Notes under the pieces: generated by a model
Told to the model about the DNA's origin: nothing
The model's input: the letters and a program-made list of their open reading frames with translations, nothing else
The model's database searches: none
Part shown: one piece after another, positions 1 to 8,134 of the stretch
Numbering within the stretch: position 1 is the first letter of the stretch
How the letters are laid out: each line of letters opens with the position of its first letter
Assembly: GCF_905220995.1 (NCBI RefSeq)
Contig: NZ_CAJNBJ010000017.1
Span: 699,108 to 763,107, forward strand
DNA: 64,000 nucleotides
DNA from: Nitrospira defluvii
Lineage (GTDB): Bacteria > Nitrospirota > Nitrospiria > Nitrospirales > Nitrospiraceae
Reading direction: 5' to 3'
Position numbers and translations under genes: made by a program

Positions 1-556
1 GGGAAATGACCTTCACGGGTTTCCCGGTCGTCAGTTGCCCATACATGCCGGCGGCAGAGATGCCGATGCCCTGCTGTCCACGGCTCATTCGCATACGATG
101 AAACTTCGACCCGTAGAGTAATTTCGCAAATACGCGTGGAATCTGCTGGCGGACAATGCCGGGCCCATTGTCGGTGACGGTGATGCGGAACCGCGTCGCC
201 TGGCTCGGCGCAACGGGCGTCTGACCGGCCGTCACGATTTCGAGTTTCACGGTCACATCGGGCAGAATCCCGGCTTCTTCGCAGGCATCCAATGAATTGT
301 CGACCGCTTCCTTGACGCAGGTCAGCAGCGCCTTACGCGGATTGTCAAAGCCGAGCAGATGCCGGTTCTTCGTGAAAAATTCGGAGACGGAAATCTCCCG
401 CTGCCGCGCGCCCATCTCCACGGCCGTCACCACGGGAGCGGACGTTGCTCCGGCCTGCGTCTTCTTGCGTGGCATGGTCGCGGCTGGCTCACTCGAATCG
501 GAGGGCGGTATGGGTGCGGAGGAAGCGGCACGTGGGCGTGATGTCTTGGTGGCCAT
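1..556 (-). CDS. top6B: DNA topoisomerase VI subunit B (5' part only)
   Basis: The gene reads leftward and is cut by the window edge; about 185 N-terminal codons are visible. The protein begins with a low-complexity Ala/Pro/Ser tail of about 50 residues. A GHKL ATPase domain follows, with the topo VI B signature REISVSEFF near residue 53, the N-box EAVDNSLDAC, the D-box TDNGPGI and the G-box GQQGIGISAAGMYG. Topo VI is an A2B2 type IIB topoisomerase: B binds ATP and captures the DNA strand, and subunit A (Spo11-like) cleaves. It is typical of archaea and plants and sporadic in bacteria. Subunit A is not in the window and may lie to the left. The ATG at 556 has GAGAGG upstream at good spacing. 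GyrB/ParE is excluded by the exact N- and G-box sequences. Confidence 0.93.
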   Translation of the reverse strand, partial: MATKTSRPRAASSAPIPPSDSSEPAATMPRKKTQAGATSAPVVTAVEMGARQREISVSEFFTKNRHLLGFDNPRKALLTCVKEAVDNSLDACEEAGILPDVTVKLEIVTAGQTPVAPSQATRFRITVTDNGPGIVRQQIPRVFAKLLYGSKFHRMRMSRGQQGIGISAAGMYGQLTTGKPVKVIS

Positions 557-963
557 TCAACCTCTCAAGCAAGGAATTCACAACGAACGACAGCACACAA
601 CCCGCAGACACGATACGTATACTCTTCGTCGTTTACAGGGAACAACCAGGAGAGTCAAGCCTTGACGGGATTCTCGTCGGGTCAATGGACGGTGACGGAG
701 GGTCGGAGAGGCGGACTGGAATAACCGACGGACGGATGGTTCTGTGCGGAATGATTTGGGTGGGAGGAGGACGCACCTACCGAGGAGAGGTAGATACGGC
801 GGAGATCTCGAGAGGACTTCAGGCTTCCCGGTACAGGCCGGGCATGCACACCATCCTCAACACTCAATCCCCTTGTTGTACATATTCCCCCGGGGCGTTA
901 ACTCCCCCCACTCGCCTACGATAGGCCCCTCTGCACCGGTGAGTCAAGAGCGGCCACACACGG
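557..963. other. Intergenic region upstream of top6B
   Basis: About 400 bases without a convincing gene. Reading leftward it holds two promoter-like pairs: TTGACT (653-658) with TAAACG (630-635), and TTGACT (942-947) with CTATCG (919-924), each with a 17-base spacer. Short open frames here have no ribosome site or recognisable protein. The 305 bases between the outer promoter and top6B could be a long leader. Confidence 0.45.
630..658 (-). promoter_or_regulatory. Candidate sigma-70 promoter for top6B
   Basis: On the minus strand TTGACT and TAAACG are separated by 17 bases, about 70 bases before the top6B start codon. The -35 is close to consensus and the -10 is weak. Only the sequence match supports it. 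Confidence 0.4.
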
Positions 964-1437
964 CTATGAACCGCTCACCTGTGCCTGTCGGCGCGTCACC
1001 GAAACGCGATGAAGCCAAGTGAGATCGATACGCACCTCAGCCCCGATCGGACAGAAGGCCGGCCCTGTGGCGCTATTACTCTCCACCCTCGCTCGGAGTA
1101 GACCCCGTTCGACTTCGACCTCCAACACACCGAGATGTTCGTGGACATCCACCACGCACATCATACTACCGACGCCGCGATCAGCAGGGATAGTCTTCGC
1201 CACCACCGGTTCCCGTAGCGTGAGCAGATCATGCGGTCGAAACAGCGGCTGATCCATGACTTCAACCACCAACAGCACCACCGCCGCTGCGGCAGTCATG
1301 GATGCGCCCGCAAGGATGATATTGGCGCGTTGAGGGAAATGCGCTCTCACCCACAGGATAGCCGTACGAATGCCGAGAACGAGCAGGAGGCCGATGAAAC
1401 AGAGCACCAGGATAATGAACACGAAGCGAAGGTTCAT
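964..1437 (-). CDS. Small membrane protein, possibly NfeD-like
   Basis: 157 residues, starting at the ATG that overlaps the stop of the upstream receiver/PAS gene as ATGA, so the two are translationally coupled. Two hydrophobic segments lie near the N-terminus (about residues 3-23 and 38-60). A soluble C-terminal half of about 90 residues is rich in Val and Glu, consistent with a small beta-barrel. That layout resembles NfeD/YqiJ-type proteins (membrane segments plus an OB-fold tail), but the similarity is loose. An open frame extends upstream to 1593 inside the PAS gene; it is rejected because it duplicates coding sequence in another frame. The link to the signalling gene suggests a membrane partner, which is inference. 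Confidence 0.65.
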   Translation of the reverse strand: MNLRFVFIILVLCFIGLLLVLGIRTAILWVRAHFPQRANIILAGASMTAAAAVVLLVVEVMDQPLFRPHDLLTLREPVVAKTIPADRGVGSMMCVVDVHEHLGVLEVEVERGLLRARVESNSATGPAFCPIGAEVRIDLTWLHRVSVTRRQAQVSGS

Positions 1438-2960
1438 GCGGGCTCTTCCGCGGGAGAGATCGCCACGACGACATGCATACCTTTCGACGTCTCCAGCCGT
1501 CGTACCTGGATGCTGGCGGGGAATTCGGTACCGTCTTTGCGCCTGCCCGTTCCATGTTCGACCCCGGGCGCCGTCATAGCAATAGTATCGCACAGCAGAT
1601 TGGAGAACACCTGCATCAGCCGTTGCCCTGGAAGTTCACCCGCCTCATAGCCGAATTGCTGTTCCGCACGCCTATTGGCCATCTCAATCTTGCCTTCCGC
1701 GTCGGCCACGAAGAGGCCATTCGTCGCCGACTCCATCACCAGGCGCAGCAAGTCCTCCCGCTCCTGAGAGGTTGCCTCCTGCTGTTTCCGCTCGGTAATG
1801 TCCTGTGCGAACACTAAGACACCCAGCACATTGCCTCGCGTGTCGAGATAGGGCACCTTGTCGGTCTGTACCCAACGCTTCTCACCCGAACCGGTCCGGT
1901 ACGGCTCGACGATGCCGAGTTTCGCGCGGCCGGACACGATCACCTCTAAATCGTCTTGATGATACCGCTCGGCCTCTTCCGGATAAAATTCATCCGTGGC
2001 ATGGCCTTCAATTTCCGACACGGTCTTGTGCAAAGACTCGGCGGCCCGCCGATTTGCGCGCAGAATGCGGTTGTGCGAATCCTTGTACCAAACCATCGCG
2101 GGGATCAAATCCAAGAGAACCTGCTGCTCGATCTGCTGCTGGAGCAACCGTGCCTCTGCTTCCTTTCGCGCAGTGATGTCGCGCACAATGCCGCAATGCA
2201 CCCGTTGCCCGCCGGACATCCAGCTACTGAGCGACATCTCGATGGGAAACTCCCGTCCGTCCTTGTGCAACCCGTGCATGGTGACGACGGTCCCCTTCAG
2301 TCGCAGGTCTCCGGTCGTGCGCACCCGCGCCAATGCCCGCTCATGGTTGGCACGGTACCGTTCCGGCATGATTCTCGTGAGCGACTGCCCCAGAATCTCT
2401 GCGGCTGAATACCCGAACAGGCGTTCCGCCGCGCTATTCCATGACAGGATAAAGCCCTCTCCATCGGCCAACACGATGGCGTCGGGGGCAGTCTGAACGA
2501 CCTCTCGAAATCGCTCTTCGCTGGCGGTCAAGGCCTGCCGAGCCGAGGCGGCTTCCAGGGAAAGATGGTTGACCCCGACCGCCCTCTTGATCAGCGCCTT
2601 CACCTCCTCGCCATCATAGGGTTTCGTCAGGTACCCGAACGCGCCTTCGGTGAGCGAGGCATGTTTCTTCGCCACCTCCACAAACGCGGTCAACATAATC
2701 ACCGGCAGGACCGGATCAAGTTCTTTCACGAGGGTCAACACGGAGAGGCCGTCCATGTCAGGGAGCATCAAATCCAGAAGCACCGCGGAGAAAGACTCCG
2801 TCTTGACCTTGGCGAGGGCCTCTGCCCCGGTACCGGCGACCAACACGCGATACCCGGCATGTTCGAGAAGATCTTGCAGGACGAGGGTGATGTCAGGATC
2901 GTCATCAACGATGAGGATCGTAGGAGCGGGCTGCGTGGAAACCGGCGTGGACATCAGCAT
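1434..2960 (-). CDS. Response-regulator receiver protein with three PAS domains
   Basis: About 508 residues. A CheY-like receiver comes first (about residues 14-130), with the acidic cluster VDDDPD, the phospho-acceptor Asp in LLDLMLP near residue 63 and the conserved Lys in YLTKPY. Three PAS/PAC units follow. The first two end in the classic DIT.RK/DITERK linkers; the third runs to the C-terminus. There is no histidine kinase, GGDEF or HTH output domain, so it is a receiver-sensor without an obvious effector. The start is uncertain: ATG at 2960 gives a clean N-terminus, but an open frame continues to an ATG at 3131 that overlaps the upstream small gene as ATGA. The only strong ribosome site nearby (AAAGGAGG) serves a different frame. 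The gene is followed by the coupled membrane protein. Confidence 0.85.
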   Translation of the reverse strand: MLMSTPVSTQPAPTILIVDDDPDITLVLQDLLEHAGYRVLVAGTGAEALAKVKTESFSAVLLDLMLPDMDGLSVLTLVKELDPVLPVIMLTAFVEVAKKHASLTEGAFGYLTKPYDGEEVKALIKRAVGVNHLSLEAASARQALTASEERFREVVQTAPDAIVLADGEGFILSWNSAAERLFGYSAAEILGQSLTRIMPERYRANHERALARVRTTGDLRLKGTVVTMHGLHKDGREFPIEMSLSSWMSGGQRVHCGIVRDITARKEAEARLLQQQIEQQVLLDLIPAMVWYKDSHNRILRANRRAAESLHKTVSEIEGHATDEFYPEEAERYHQDDLEVIVSGRAKLGIVEPYRTGSGEKRWVQTDKVPYLDTRGNVLGVLVFAQDITERKQQEATSQEREDLLRLVMESATNGLFVADAEGKIEMANRRAEQQFGYEAGELPGQRLMQVFSNLLCDTIAMTAPGVEHGTGRRKDGTEFPASIQVRRLETSKGMHVVVAISPAEEPA

Positions 2961-3127
2961 GGCGGTCAACGAACCCTGAGAGGTCTTGGTGCGACCGTTC
3001 CACTGCTTTGTTTGGCATTGTCCTCCTTTTAACGACAAGAATCCAGCGGGATATTGGGCATAGATGCGATGCGTCACAAGGACCGAGCAGGAAGGCCGCT
3101 TCAGCGACGTCTCGCGGTCGACCCCGG

Positions 3128-3310
3128 TCATGCTGTTTTCTTGCGATAGACATTCAACCCGATCTTCTCCTCTCGCCCTGGAATCGTCACATTGCCTTCG
3201 GTGGATGCGATAATAATGGTCTTCCCAGAAGCCGACGGCCCGAACTCCTTCGACAAATCCACCTTGATGGTCAACAGTGTTCCCTCGACGCTCATCTCAA
3301 CATTTTTCAT
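3128..3310 (-). CDS. Conserved-looking 60-residue protein of unknown function
   Basis: A 60-codon gene with an AGGAACGG ribosome site before its ATG. The product is charged and mostly beta-prone, with segments such as LLTIKVDLS, KTIIIAS and IGLNVYRKK. It has no signal peptide or membrane segment. It probably opens the operon with the receiver/PAS gene, whose longest possible reading frame begins in its stop codon (ATGA). I do not recognise the family. Good codon structure and the ribosome site make it likely to be real. Confidence 0.6.
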   Translation of the reverse strand: MKNVEMSVEGTLLTIKVDLSKEFGPSASGKTIIIASTEGNVTIPGREEKIGLNVYRKKTA

Positions 3311-3521
3311 CGTCCGTTCCTATTCTTTGCGCCCATACCCGACTGTTACGGCACAGCAATGCCCCCCATGTCCCCCCAGGCTAGGCCTAGCGCAAAGGCC
3401 TGTCAAGCAGGCTGGCGTCTTCACAACAGAGACGAGGTACCCCCGTGTGAGCCTATCATGCACATAGAGGCGCCCATGCTGGTGCGCCGGTCTTCTGGAT
3501 CCCCCTGGGCAAACCCCTAGG

Positions 3522-3551
3522 TTGACTTTCGTTTGTACGGAAGGCTACCGT
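3522..3551 (+). promoter_or_regulatory. Candidate promoter for the 2OG oxygenase-like gene
   Basis: TTGACT at 3522-3527 is followed after 18 bases by TACCGT at 3546-3551, about 40 bases before the chosen start codon. The -10 is weak, but the same arrangement recurs at 28002. The rest of the divergent spacer (3311-3521) shows a short palindrome around 3380-3391 and no gene. Confidence 0.35.
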
Positions 3552-3592
3552 GCGGCGCATCGACGGTCGTAGATCAGTATGGGACATCCTCC

Positions 3593-4303
3593 ATGCCGAC
3601 CGAGATCGAGATCCAGATCACGCCGCTTTTTTCCACGCCTCTGCTGGTATTCACTCCTGCTGACCACGTACGCATCAACGCCAGGCTTTCCGAGCTGATT
3701 TTACAGCGTGAAGCCTCGGTTCCGACCCATCGGGATACGGAGGTCATCGGTTGGTCTTCTCCGCACGATCTGTCGATGCTGGAGTGGGCGGGTGAGCCGT
3801 TACGCGCCTTGTTTGCGCCTGTGATCGAAGTGGCTAAGCAAGTCACGACCCTGTCCGATCGCTGCAGCCATGGAAATCGCCGACCGGACTGGAATGTGGT
3901 TGAAGTGTGGGCCAACGTGCAACGGCACGGCGGCGCCAATGCGGCCCACTCACATCCGGGCAGTTTTTGGGCTGGGGTCTATTACGTCGATGTGGGAGAA
4001 GTGTGCCCTCAACAGGAGAAGGGCGGAGAGTTGCAGATTTACGATCCACGGGGCTGCCTGCCGCGCATGCTGGCGCCCTATCTGCAATACAGCATGACCG
4101 AATTACATGATGCCGGCACCAGCATCTCGTATACCCCGACCGCAGGCCAATGCCTGCTGTTTCCAGGTTGGCTATTTCATGCGGTGAACACGTATCACGG
4201 AGTGGCGCCTCGGATCAGTGTGGCCTTTAATCTCGATCCGGTGTTGACCTCCGCGAAGTTCAACGGAACTCAGAAGACTGTCGCAGGCCAACCCAGCCGC
4301 TGA
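3593..4303 (+). CDS. Putative 2-oxoglutarate/Fe(II)-dependent oxygenase (TIGR02466-like)
   Basis: 236 residues from the ATG at 3593; the frame opens earlier at 3533, but those codons look untranslated. The double-stranded beta-helix pattern is visible: a first metal-ligand His region in NAAHSHPGSFWAGVYYV, then a distal His in LFPGWLFHAV and an Arg in APRISVAFNLDPV placed to bind 2-oxoglutarate. That order and the closing phrase match the TIGR02466 group of putative oxygenases. The substrate is unknown. It stands alone on the plus strand, divergent from the small protein/PAS operon and convergent with the lipoprotein operon. Confidence 0.75.
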   Translation: MPTEIEIQITPLFSTPLLVFTPADHVRINARLSELILQREASVPTHRDTEVIGWSSPHDLSMLEWAGEPLRALFAPVIEVAKQVTTLSDRCSHGNRRPDWNVVEVWANVQRHGGANAAHSHPGSFWAGVYYVDVGEVCPQQEKGGELQIYDPRGCLPRMLAPYLQYSMTELHDAGTSISYTPTAGQCLLFPGWLFHAVNTYHGVAPRISVAFNLDPVLTSAKFNGTQKTVAGQPSR

Positions 4304-4350
4304 CCGTTCGTTGCCGCCAGCCATTCACACCGTCTTGGAGCATCACCCGC

Positions 4351-4959
4351 TTACGGCAGCATGTTGGCTTGCACAAACAACGCCTGCTCGAGTGTACGAA
4401 AAAACTGTTGGTAGGGCTCGGGCGATTCGACGGCTTTGAGATAATACTGGGCGCTGGCCCGTACGACCAACTGTGTCGTCCCTCGCGGACGGACGGTCAC
4501 GGTCAGACGCACGAGATTGCTGCGATGATAAAACGGCCCCCAGCTCCGGAACTGCCGCGTGAGGATCAAGAGGCCATCGTCCCGGTACAAGTGGTACGAC
4601 GCGTCATGGAGACGCGAGGGCTCATAGTCGTCAAACTTTTTGGCAGAGACGATACCCAACGTGTCATCGAGCACGTCCACCGCAAACCCAAGATCCTGAC
4701 AGGTAGAGACGACCGCTTGGATGGTTTTGAGACGATCGGTGGTGTCGAAGATTCGGCTTTGCGCGGCACGCACCTTTACTTGGCTGGCCTCGGACAGCCA
4801 GATCTGATCCCTCGACTCCCACTGGTTTTCGTGACGCCACTCATAGGACGAACACCCGACCGTCGACAGGACCCACACCAGCAGGCCCACCGACGCGGCA
4901 GAGCCTCGGAACCCGCCGGTCCGGGCCACGAACCTTTTAAGGCAGCACAGACGGCGCAC
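4351..4959 (-). CDS. Lipoprotein, paralogue A of a three-gene family
   Basis: 202 residues, GTG start with AAGGA overlapping the stop of the preceding gene. A hydrophobic signal ends in TVGC, a plausible lipobox near residue 36. The mature part shares with the two upstream genes the pattern R-x-x-Q-x-R-x-F, then CQDLGF, then LG.V.A, a beta-rich stretch VRLTVTVRP and a C-terminal YQQFFRTLEQALF. It is the last gene of a four-gene lipoprotein operon starting at 6406. The family is not named with confidence; the shared ends suggest an envelope component that is duplicated and diverging. Confidence 0.75.
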   Translation of the reverse strand: MRRLCCLKRFVARTGGFRGSAASVGLLVWVLSTVGCSSYEWRHENQWESRDQIWLSEASQVKVRAAQSRIFDTTDRLKTIQAVVSTCQDLGFAVDVLDDTLGIVSAKKFDDYEPSRLHDASYHLYRDDGLLILTRQFRSWGPFYHRSNLVRLTVTVRPRGTTQLVVRASAQYYLKAVESPEPYQQFFRTLEQALFVQANMLP

Positions 4960-4962
4960 CGG

Positions 4963-5400
4963 CTAATCCTTCACCAGAAACAATGACCGCTCCACCGCCG
5001 CGAAAAAATTCTGATAGACCTTGGGATCGTCGATGGGCTTGCTGTTGTAGATCGCATTGGCCCTGATCATGGTCTTCCCGGCCTCCTGAGCACGCACCGT
5101 CACCGTGACGCCGAGCACGTCATAGTAATTGGGTTCGGCGAAGCGCGCCGCCGTCACGAGCCCGAGCGGCTCATTGGCCCGTTCGATGATGAAGCCCAGA
5201 TCTTGTAGAGCGGCAATCACCCCCCGCATCGCGATGGTCTGATCTTTCACCTCAAACGAACGCGTCTGCGCGCTCCGAATTTTCATCTGCGCATCGGTCG
5301 GCGCAAACAGTTCCTGCCGCGGCTCCGGCGCGACACACCCGTGCAGGAGGAGGGTCCCCGCCACCACCGCCATCGCTTTGATCCCCCAAATCCAGTTCAT
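4963..5400 (-). CDS. Lipoprotein, paralogue B of a three-gene family
   Basis: 145 residues with a good GAGGA ribosome site. The N-terminal signal ends LLLHGC, a lipobox. It is the shortest of the three paralogues and keeps the core: AQTRSFE, ALQDLGF, LGLVTAARF, VTVTVRAQ and the terminal YQNFFAAVERSLF. Gaps to both neighbours are only a few bases, so it is co-transcribed. Function unknown; outer-membrane or periplasmic location is inferred from the lipobox. Confidence 0.75.
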   Translation of the reverse strand: MNWIWGIKAMAVVAGTLLLHGCVAPEPRQELFAPTDAQMKIRSAQTRSFEVKDQTIAMRGVIAALQDLGFIIERANEPLGLVTAARFAEPNYYDVLGVTVTVRAQEAGKTMIRANAIYNSKPIDDPKVYQNFFAAVERSLFLVKD

Positions 5401-5412
5401 GTGTCCTCACGT

Positions 5413-6030
5413 TTAGATCGCATGCGGTTCCAAGAAGACGGCTTTGGACAGCTTCGCGAAAAATTGCTGATAGATCTCCTGATCACGAATCATCTCCATC
5501 TTTTGTTCACCCGGCGGGATGTAATTGCGGTCAGCCTGTCCGTCCCCTTTCCACACCACGCGATAGAAAATGATTCGCACTTCATGCCGGGAACTGTCGC
5601 CGCTGACGGGTCTGGCGACGATGGTCGCCGCGACTTTCTGATGCAGGTCGATCGGGATGAGCACATGGCCGAGCGTCAGCAGCCAGACGAAGAACCGATC
5701 ACGATACTGTCCGTATTCACGAGCGCTCCGCTCCTTCGCAGCCCGCAGAAACCCGACCTCCCCTACGCTCTCTTCGATCTGAAATCCAAGATCCTGGAGG
5801 GCGGCCGCTGAGGCCGACAGTAATTCACGATCGGTGGCGGTCTCGAACACACGCGTTTGCATGGCTCGATTCGCACTGCTCTCCGGCGTCAGTTGAAAGA
5901 ATTCCGCCGGCTGCGTCGGCTGGGCACAGCCAGCCAGGAACATCAGCAGCGCCAGGGCAAGCAGAAGAGCCGCCAAGACGCGCGGCTGCCCCCGGCTGAT
6001 CCACTTAGAATTGCGTCGAGTTGTAGGCAA
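5413..6030 (-). CDS. Lipoprotein, paralogue C of a three-gene family
   Basis: 205 residues from a TTG start lying 26 bases inside the upstream BamE-like gene; no better in-frame start exists before the signal peptide. A hydrophobic stretch ends LMFLAGC. It shares MQTRVFE, ALQDLGF, EVGFLRAAK and YQQFFAKLSKAVF with paralogues A and B. In the middle it carries an insertion with a hydrophobic segment (FFVWLLTLGHVLIPI), which A shows only weakly and B lacks. Function unknown. Confidence 0.72.
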   Translation of the reverse strand: MPTTRRNSKWISRGQPRVLAALLLALALLMFLAGCAQPTQPAEFFQLTPESSANRAMQTRVFETATDRELLSASAAALQDLGFQIEESVGEVGFLRAAKERSAREYGQYRDRFFVWLLTLGHVLIPIDLHQKVAATIVARPVSGDSSRHEVRIIFYRVVWKGDGQADRNYIPPGEQKMEMIRDQEIYQQFFAKLSKAVFLEPHAI

Positions 6031-6406
6031 AGTCGCGAACCTTCTTGTCTTCGTCGTACTTGATGATGATCGTCAGGGTCCGTTGCCGCTGCGAACTGGA
6101 ACGATCGCTGGAGTTCGCGCCCAAAATGATCAATCCGGCGTAGGTCGAGCTCGCCGTGTCCACTCGGTCGGTCGACACCTTGTCATAAATCCACACCTCA
6201 CGGCGTTTGTCGTCCGTGGTGACGATGTTCGGCGACCCCAGCAATTCGGCGACCTGAGCGGCCGACATACCGACTTTCACTTCTCCTTGTACCCGTCCGA
6301 CGGTCAGCCGGTCTTCCTTGATCTCCGCTTGTTTCCCGCCGCAGCCGGTCAGCCCGATCACTATGCATATTCCTACCAACGCCATGCCCCAGTGCGAATG
6401 TCTCAT
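6005..6406 (-). CDS. BamE/SmpA-OmlA-like lipoprotein
   Basis: 133 residues from the ATG at 6406 (GGGAGAGG upstream). The signal peptide ends GLTGC. The mature protein has the SmpA/OmlA hallmark: VGMSAAQVAELLGSP, a substrate-like turn and WIYDKV, then a C-terminal strand with IIIKYDEDKKV. BamE-type proteins assist the BAM complex or cap envelope assemblies. Here the gene leads an operon of three other lipoproteins rather than sitting near bam genes, so a general BamE role is not assured. An upstream extension of the frame to 6643 is rejected as it crosses the divergent promoter region. Confidence 0.75.
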   Translation of the reverse strand: MRHSHWGMALVGICIVIGLTGCGGKQAEIKEDRLTVGRVQGEVKVGMSAAQVAELLGSPNIVTTDDKRREVWIYDKVSTDRVDTASSTYAGLIILGANSSDRSSSQRQRTLTIIIKYDEDKKVRDFAYNSTQF

Positions 6407-6540
6407 CGTCTGCCTCTCCCTTCCTCGCGTCGCCGGTCGACTGTTCAATTGCCGTCCCATCTTAGCCTTCCCGGACACGTCAGGCAACGAGTCGATTGCG
6501 TCACACTCAAGATCCCCGCCGTGCCAACCTCGTCTGATAC

Positions 6541-6568
6541 TGGACAATTGTCTCCGGCCGGCTACAAT
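6541..6568 (+). promoter_or_regulatory. Candidate sigma-70 promoter
   Basis: TGGACA at 6541-6546 and TACAAT at 6563-6568 are separated by 16 bases and lie 22 bases before the start codon of the next plus-strand gene, which has a GGAGGTGAGG ribosome site. This is one of the better promoter matches in the window. Confidence 0.5.
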
Positions 6569-6589
6569 GCAGCAAGTGGAGGTGAGGCA

Positions 6590-7102
6590 ATGTCTATGCA
6601 GGATTCGAAACCGAACGAAGAGATTCAAGCCGCCTACGAACACCTGATCACAGGAGCGCGAACCGGCGTGTTACTGACCCTCAGAAACGGCCATCCGTTC
6701 GGCTCGCATGTCCCGTACTTGCTGGGTGCGGATTGGTCTTGCGCCTATCTCCACCTGAGTCGCCTGGCGCTGCACACCCACCACCTCTTGGACGATTCCC
6801 GTGTCAGCCTGTTTATCGCCGAACCGGACGAACCTGGCAAAAACCCCCTGGCGCTTCAACGCCTCAATGTGCAGGGAACCGCACGCATCCTCCCCGTCGA
6901 CCACGAATCGTATGAGTCGGTCAAACAACGGTATCTGGCCAAGTTCCCCCAGTCGAAGATGATGTTCGGGTTCGGCGACTTTGCCTTGTGGGAACTGCGG
7001 ATGCAAGACGCCCATCTGGTGCTCGGCTTCGGGCAGGCCTATCAGGCCTCTGCAGCTTCACCTAATCAATGGCACCACCAAACACCTGACAAGAAGGCCT
7101 GA
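6590..7102 (+). CDS. Pyridoxamine 5'-phosphate oxidase-fold / HugZ-like protein
   Basis: 170 residues from the ATG at 6590, behind a GGAGG-type ribosome site. It follows the split-barrel flavin/heme-binding layout: an opening helix, GVLLTLRNGHPFGSHVPY, then AYLHLSRLALHTHHLLDDSRVSLFI and RLNVQGTARIL, and a tail FGDFALWELRMQDAHLVLGFG. The last pattern is typical of HugZ-type heme utilisation proteins. Cofactor (heme, FMN or F420) cannot be decided by eye. The gene is single and divergent from the BamE-like operon. The longer upstream frame from 6011 is antisense to that operon and is not real. Confidence 0.78.
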   Translation: MSMQDSKPNEEIQAAYEHLITGARTGVLLTLRNGHPFGSHVPYLLGADWSCAYLHLSRLALHTHHLLDDSRVSLFIAEPDEPGKNPLALQRLNVQGTARILPVDHESYESVKQRYLAKFPQSKMMFGFGDFALWELRMQDAHLVLGFGQAYQASAASPNQWHHQTPDKKA

Positions 7103-7266
7103 TAGCCCCGGTCGACTCGCTTCGGTCTGTCTTCATCACTTCCGATCTCTCACGCGTTCCGCCCCTCCAAAGCAGTAGCCCTTCGGCCGAAGGACCGATG
7201 GCGGTTCTTCCACGCTGCACGGTACTCTGCGCTGGTTGTAAGCCGTTACCGGAGACGCTCCCTCAC

Positions 7267-7707
7267 ATGTTGTTCGTCGGTGCCGTCATCATCAGCTACA
7301 TGGGGTTACTCGTGGGACTCGCCGTCGCGGCCCCAGGCGCGAGCGTGACCGGCACCCTCATCGAATTCGTGCCGGGGAACTGGCGCGACGAGGCACATAT
7401 CCCGGCCTACGGCATGCTGGCGTGGATGGTCATGTGGGGATTGCGCCGGCGAGGATGGCCGGTGCTCTATGCGATTCCGGTTGGTGTCTTGGGTACACTC
7501 GTGTTTGGACTCTGGACTGAAGTTGCGCAGGGAACGGTTCCCAGCCGTGAAGCCTCCCTCCCCGACCTCCTGAATGATCTGGTGGGCAGCCTCATGGCCG
7601 CCGTACTGATGCGGTATCAGCTACCTGCGCGAGATCTCTTGAAACGATGCCTGTCCGCGAGAATGAGGCATACGGGCGTGCAGACGAAAGGAACCGAATC
7701 GATATGA
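7267..7707 (+). CDS. VanZ-family membrane protein
   Basis: 146 residues starting at MLFVGAVI; the frame opens at 7198, but the extra codons have no ribosome site and no membrane logic. Four hydrophobic segments are visible. The VanZ-like signature lies in the third loop, where a Glu-Gln-like pair precedes PSREASLPDLLNDLVGS. VanZ proteins are small integral membrane proteins of unclear biochemical role, first linked to teicoplanin resistance. The stop overlaps the next start as ATGA, coupling it to the PilZ gene. Confidence 0.75.
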   Translation: MLFVGAVIISYMGLLVGLAVAAPGASVTGTLIEFVPGNWRDEAHIPAYGMLAWMVMWGLRRRGWPVLYAIPVGVLGTLVFGLWTEVAQGTVPSREASLPDLLNDLVGSLMAAVLMRYQLPARDLLKRCLSARMRHTGVQTKGTESI

Positions 7708-8045
7708 AGACAACCTATCGTGAACGTGGATCCAAACGAATCCACGTCCAATACCCCATCTACTATTCCAATGGTACGTTTCAGACCATCGGGGTCACGG
7801 AGGATTTTACCCAGGTCGGGGGACGAATTCGAGGAAGAGAGGCCGTCACGGTAGGAATGGAGTTGGTCGTGATTGTGATCCAACCGACGCCGGATATTCC
7901 CATGCTGGTCCGCAGAGCAACAGTCCGCTGGTCGAAGGGGCATGACTTCGGTATCGCTCTCTCGGGAGTCCCGCCTCAATCCGAATCCGAACTCAGGGCC
8001 ATGGCCAAAGTCATGCTCCCCGGACTGTGGTCCTGCTTGAACTGA
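7704..8045 (+). CDS. PilZ-domain protein
   Basis: 113 residues, with the start ATG inside the stop of the VanZ gene. The N-terminal RERGSKRIHVQYPI matches the RxxxR-type c-di-GMP motif region of PilZ domains. The second motif region (D/N-x-S-x-x-G) is replaced by TEDFTQVGGRIRG, so ligand binding may be altered. The closing strand is RRATVRWSKGHDFGIALSG, typical of PilZ. A single-domain PilZ protein coupled to a membrane protein suggests second-messenger control at the envelope; this is inference. Confidence 0.72.
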   Translation: MKTTYRERGSKRIHVQYPIYYSNGTFQTIGVTEDFTQVGGRIRGREAVTVGMELVVIVIQPTPDIPMLVRRATVRWSKGHDFGIALSGVPPQSESELRAMAKVMLPGLWSCLN

Positions 8046-8134
8046 GCCTGCCTCTCGTGAGATCGACGGCACGGCTGTCACACGTTCGCTTCAGGCCTGT
8101 TGATCGATGCTCCCTCTCCTCTCCAAGCCAACGT

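Noticed and set aside
6011..6589. N-terminal extension of the HugZ-like gene
   Set aside because: It runs antisense through the BamE-like lipoprotein and its promoter; the real start at 6590 has a ribosome site.
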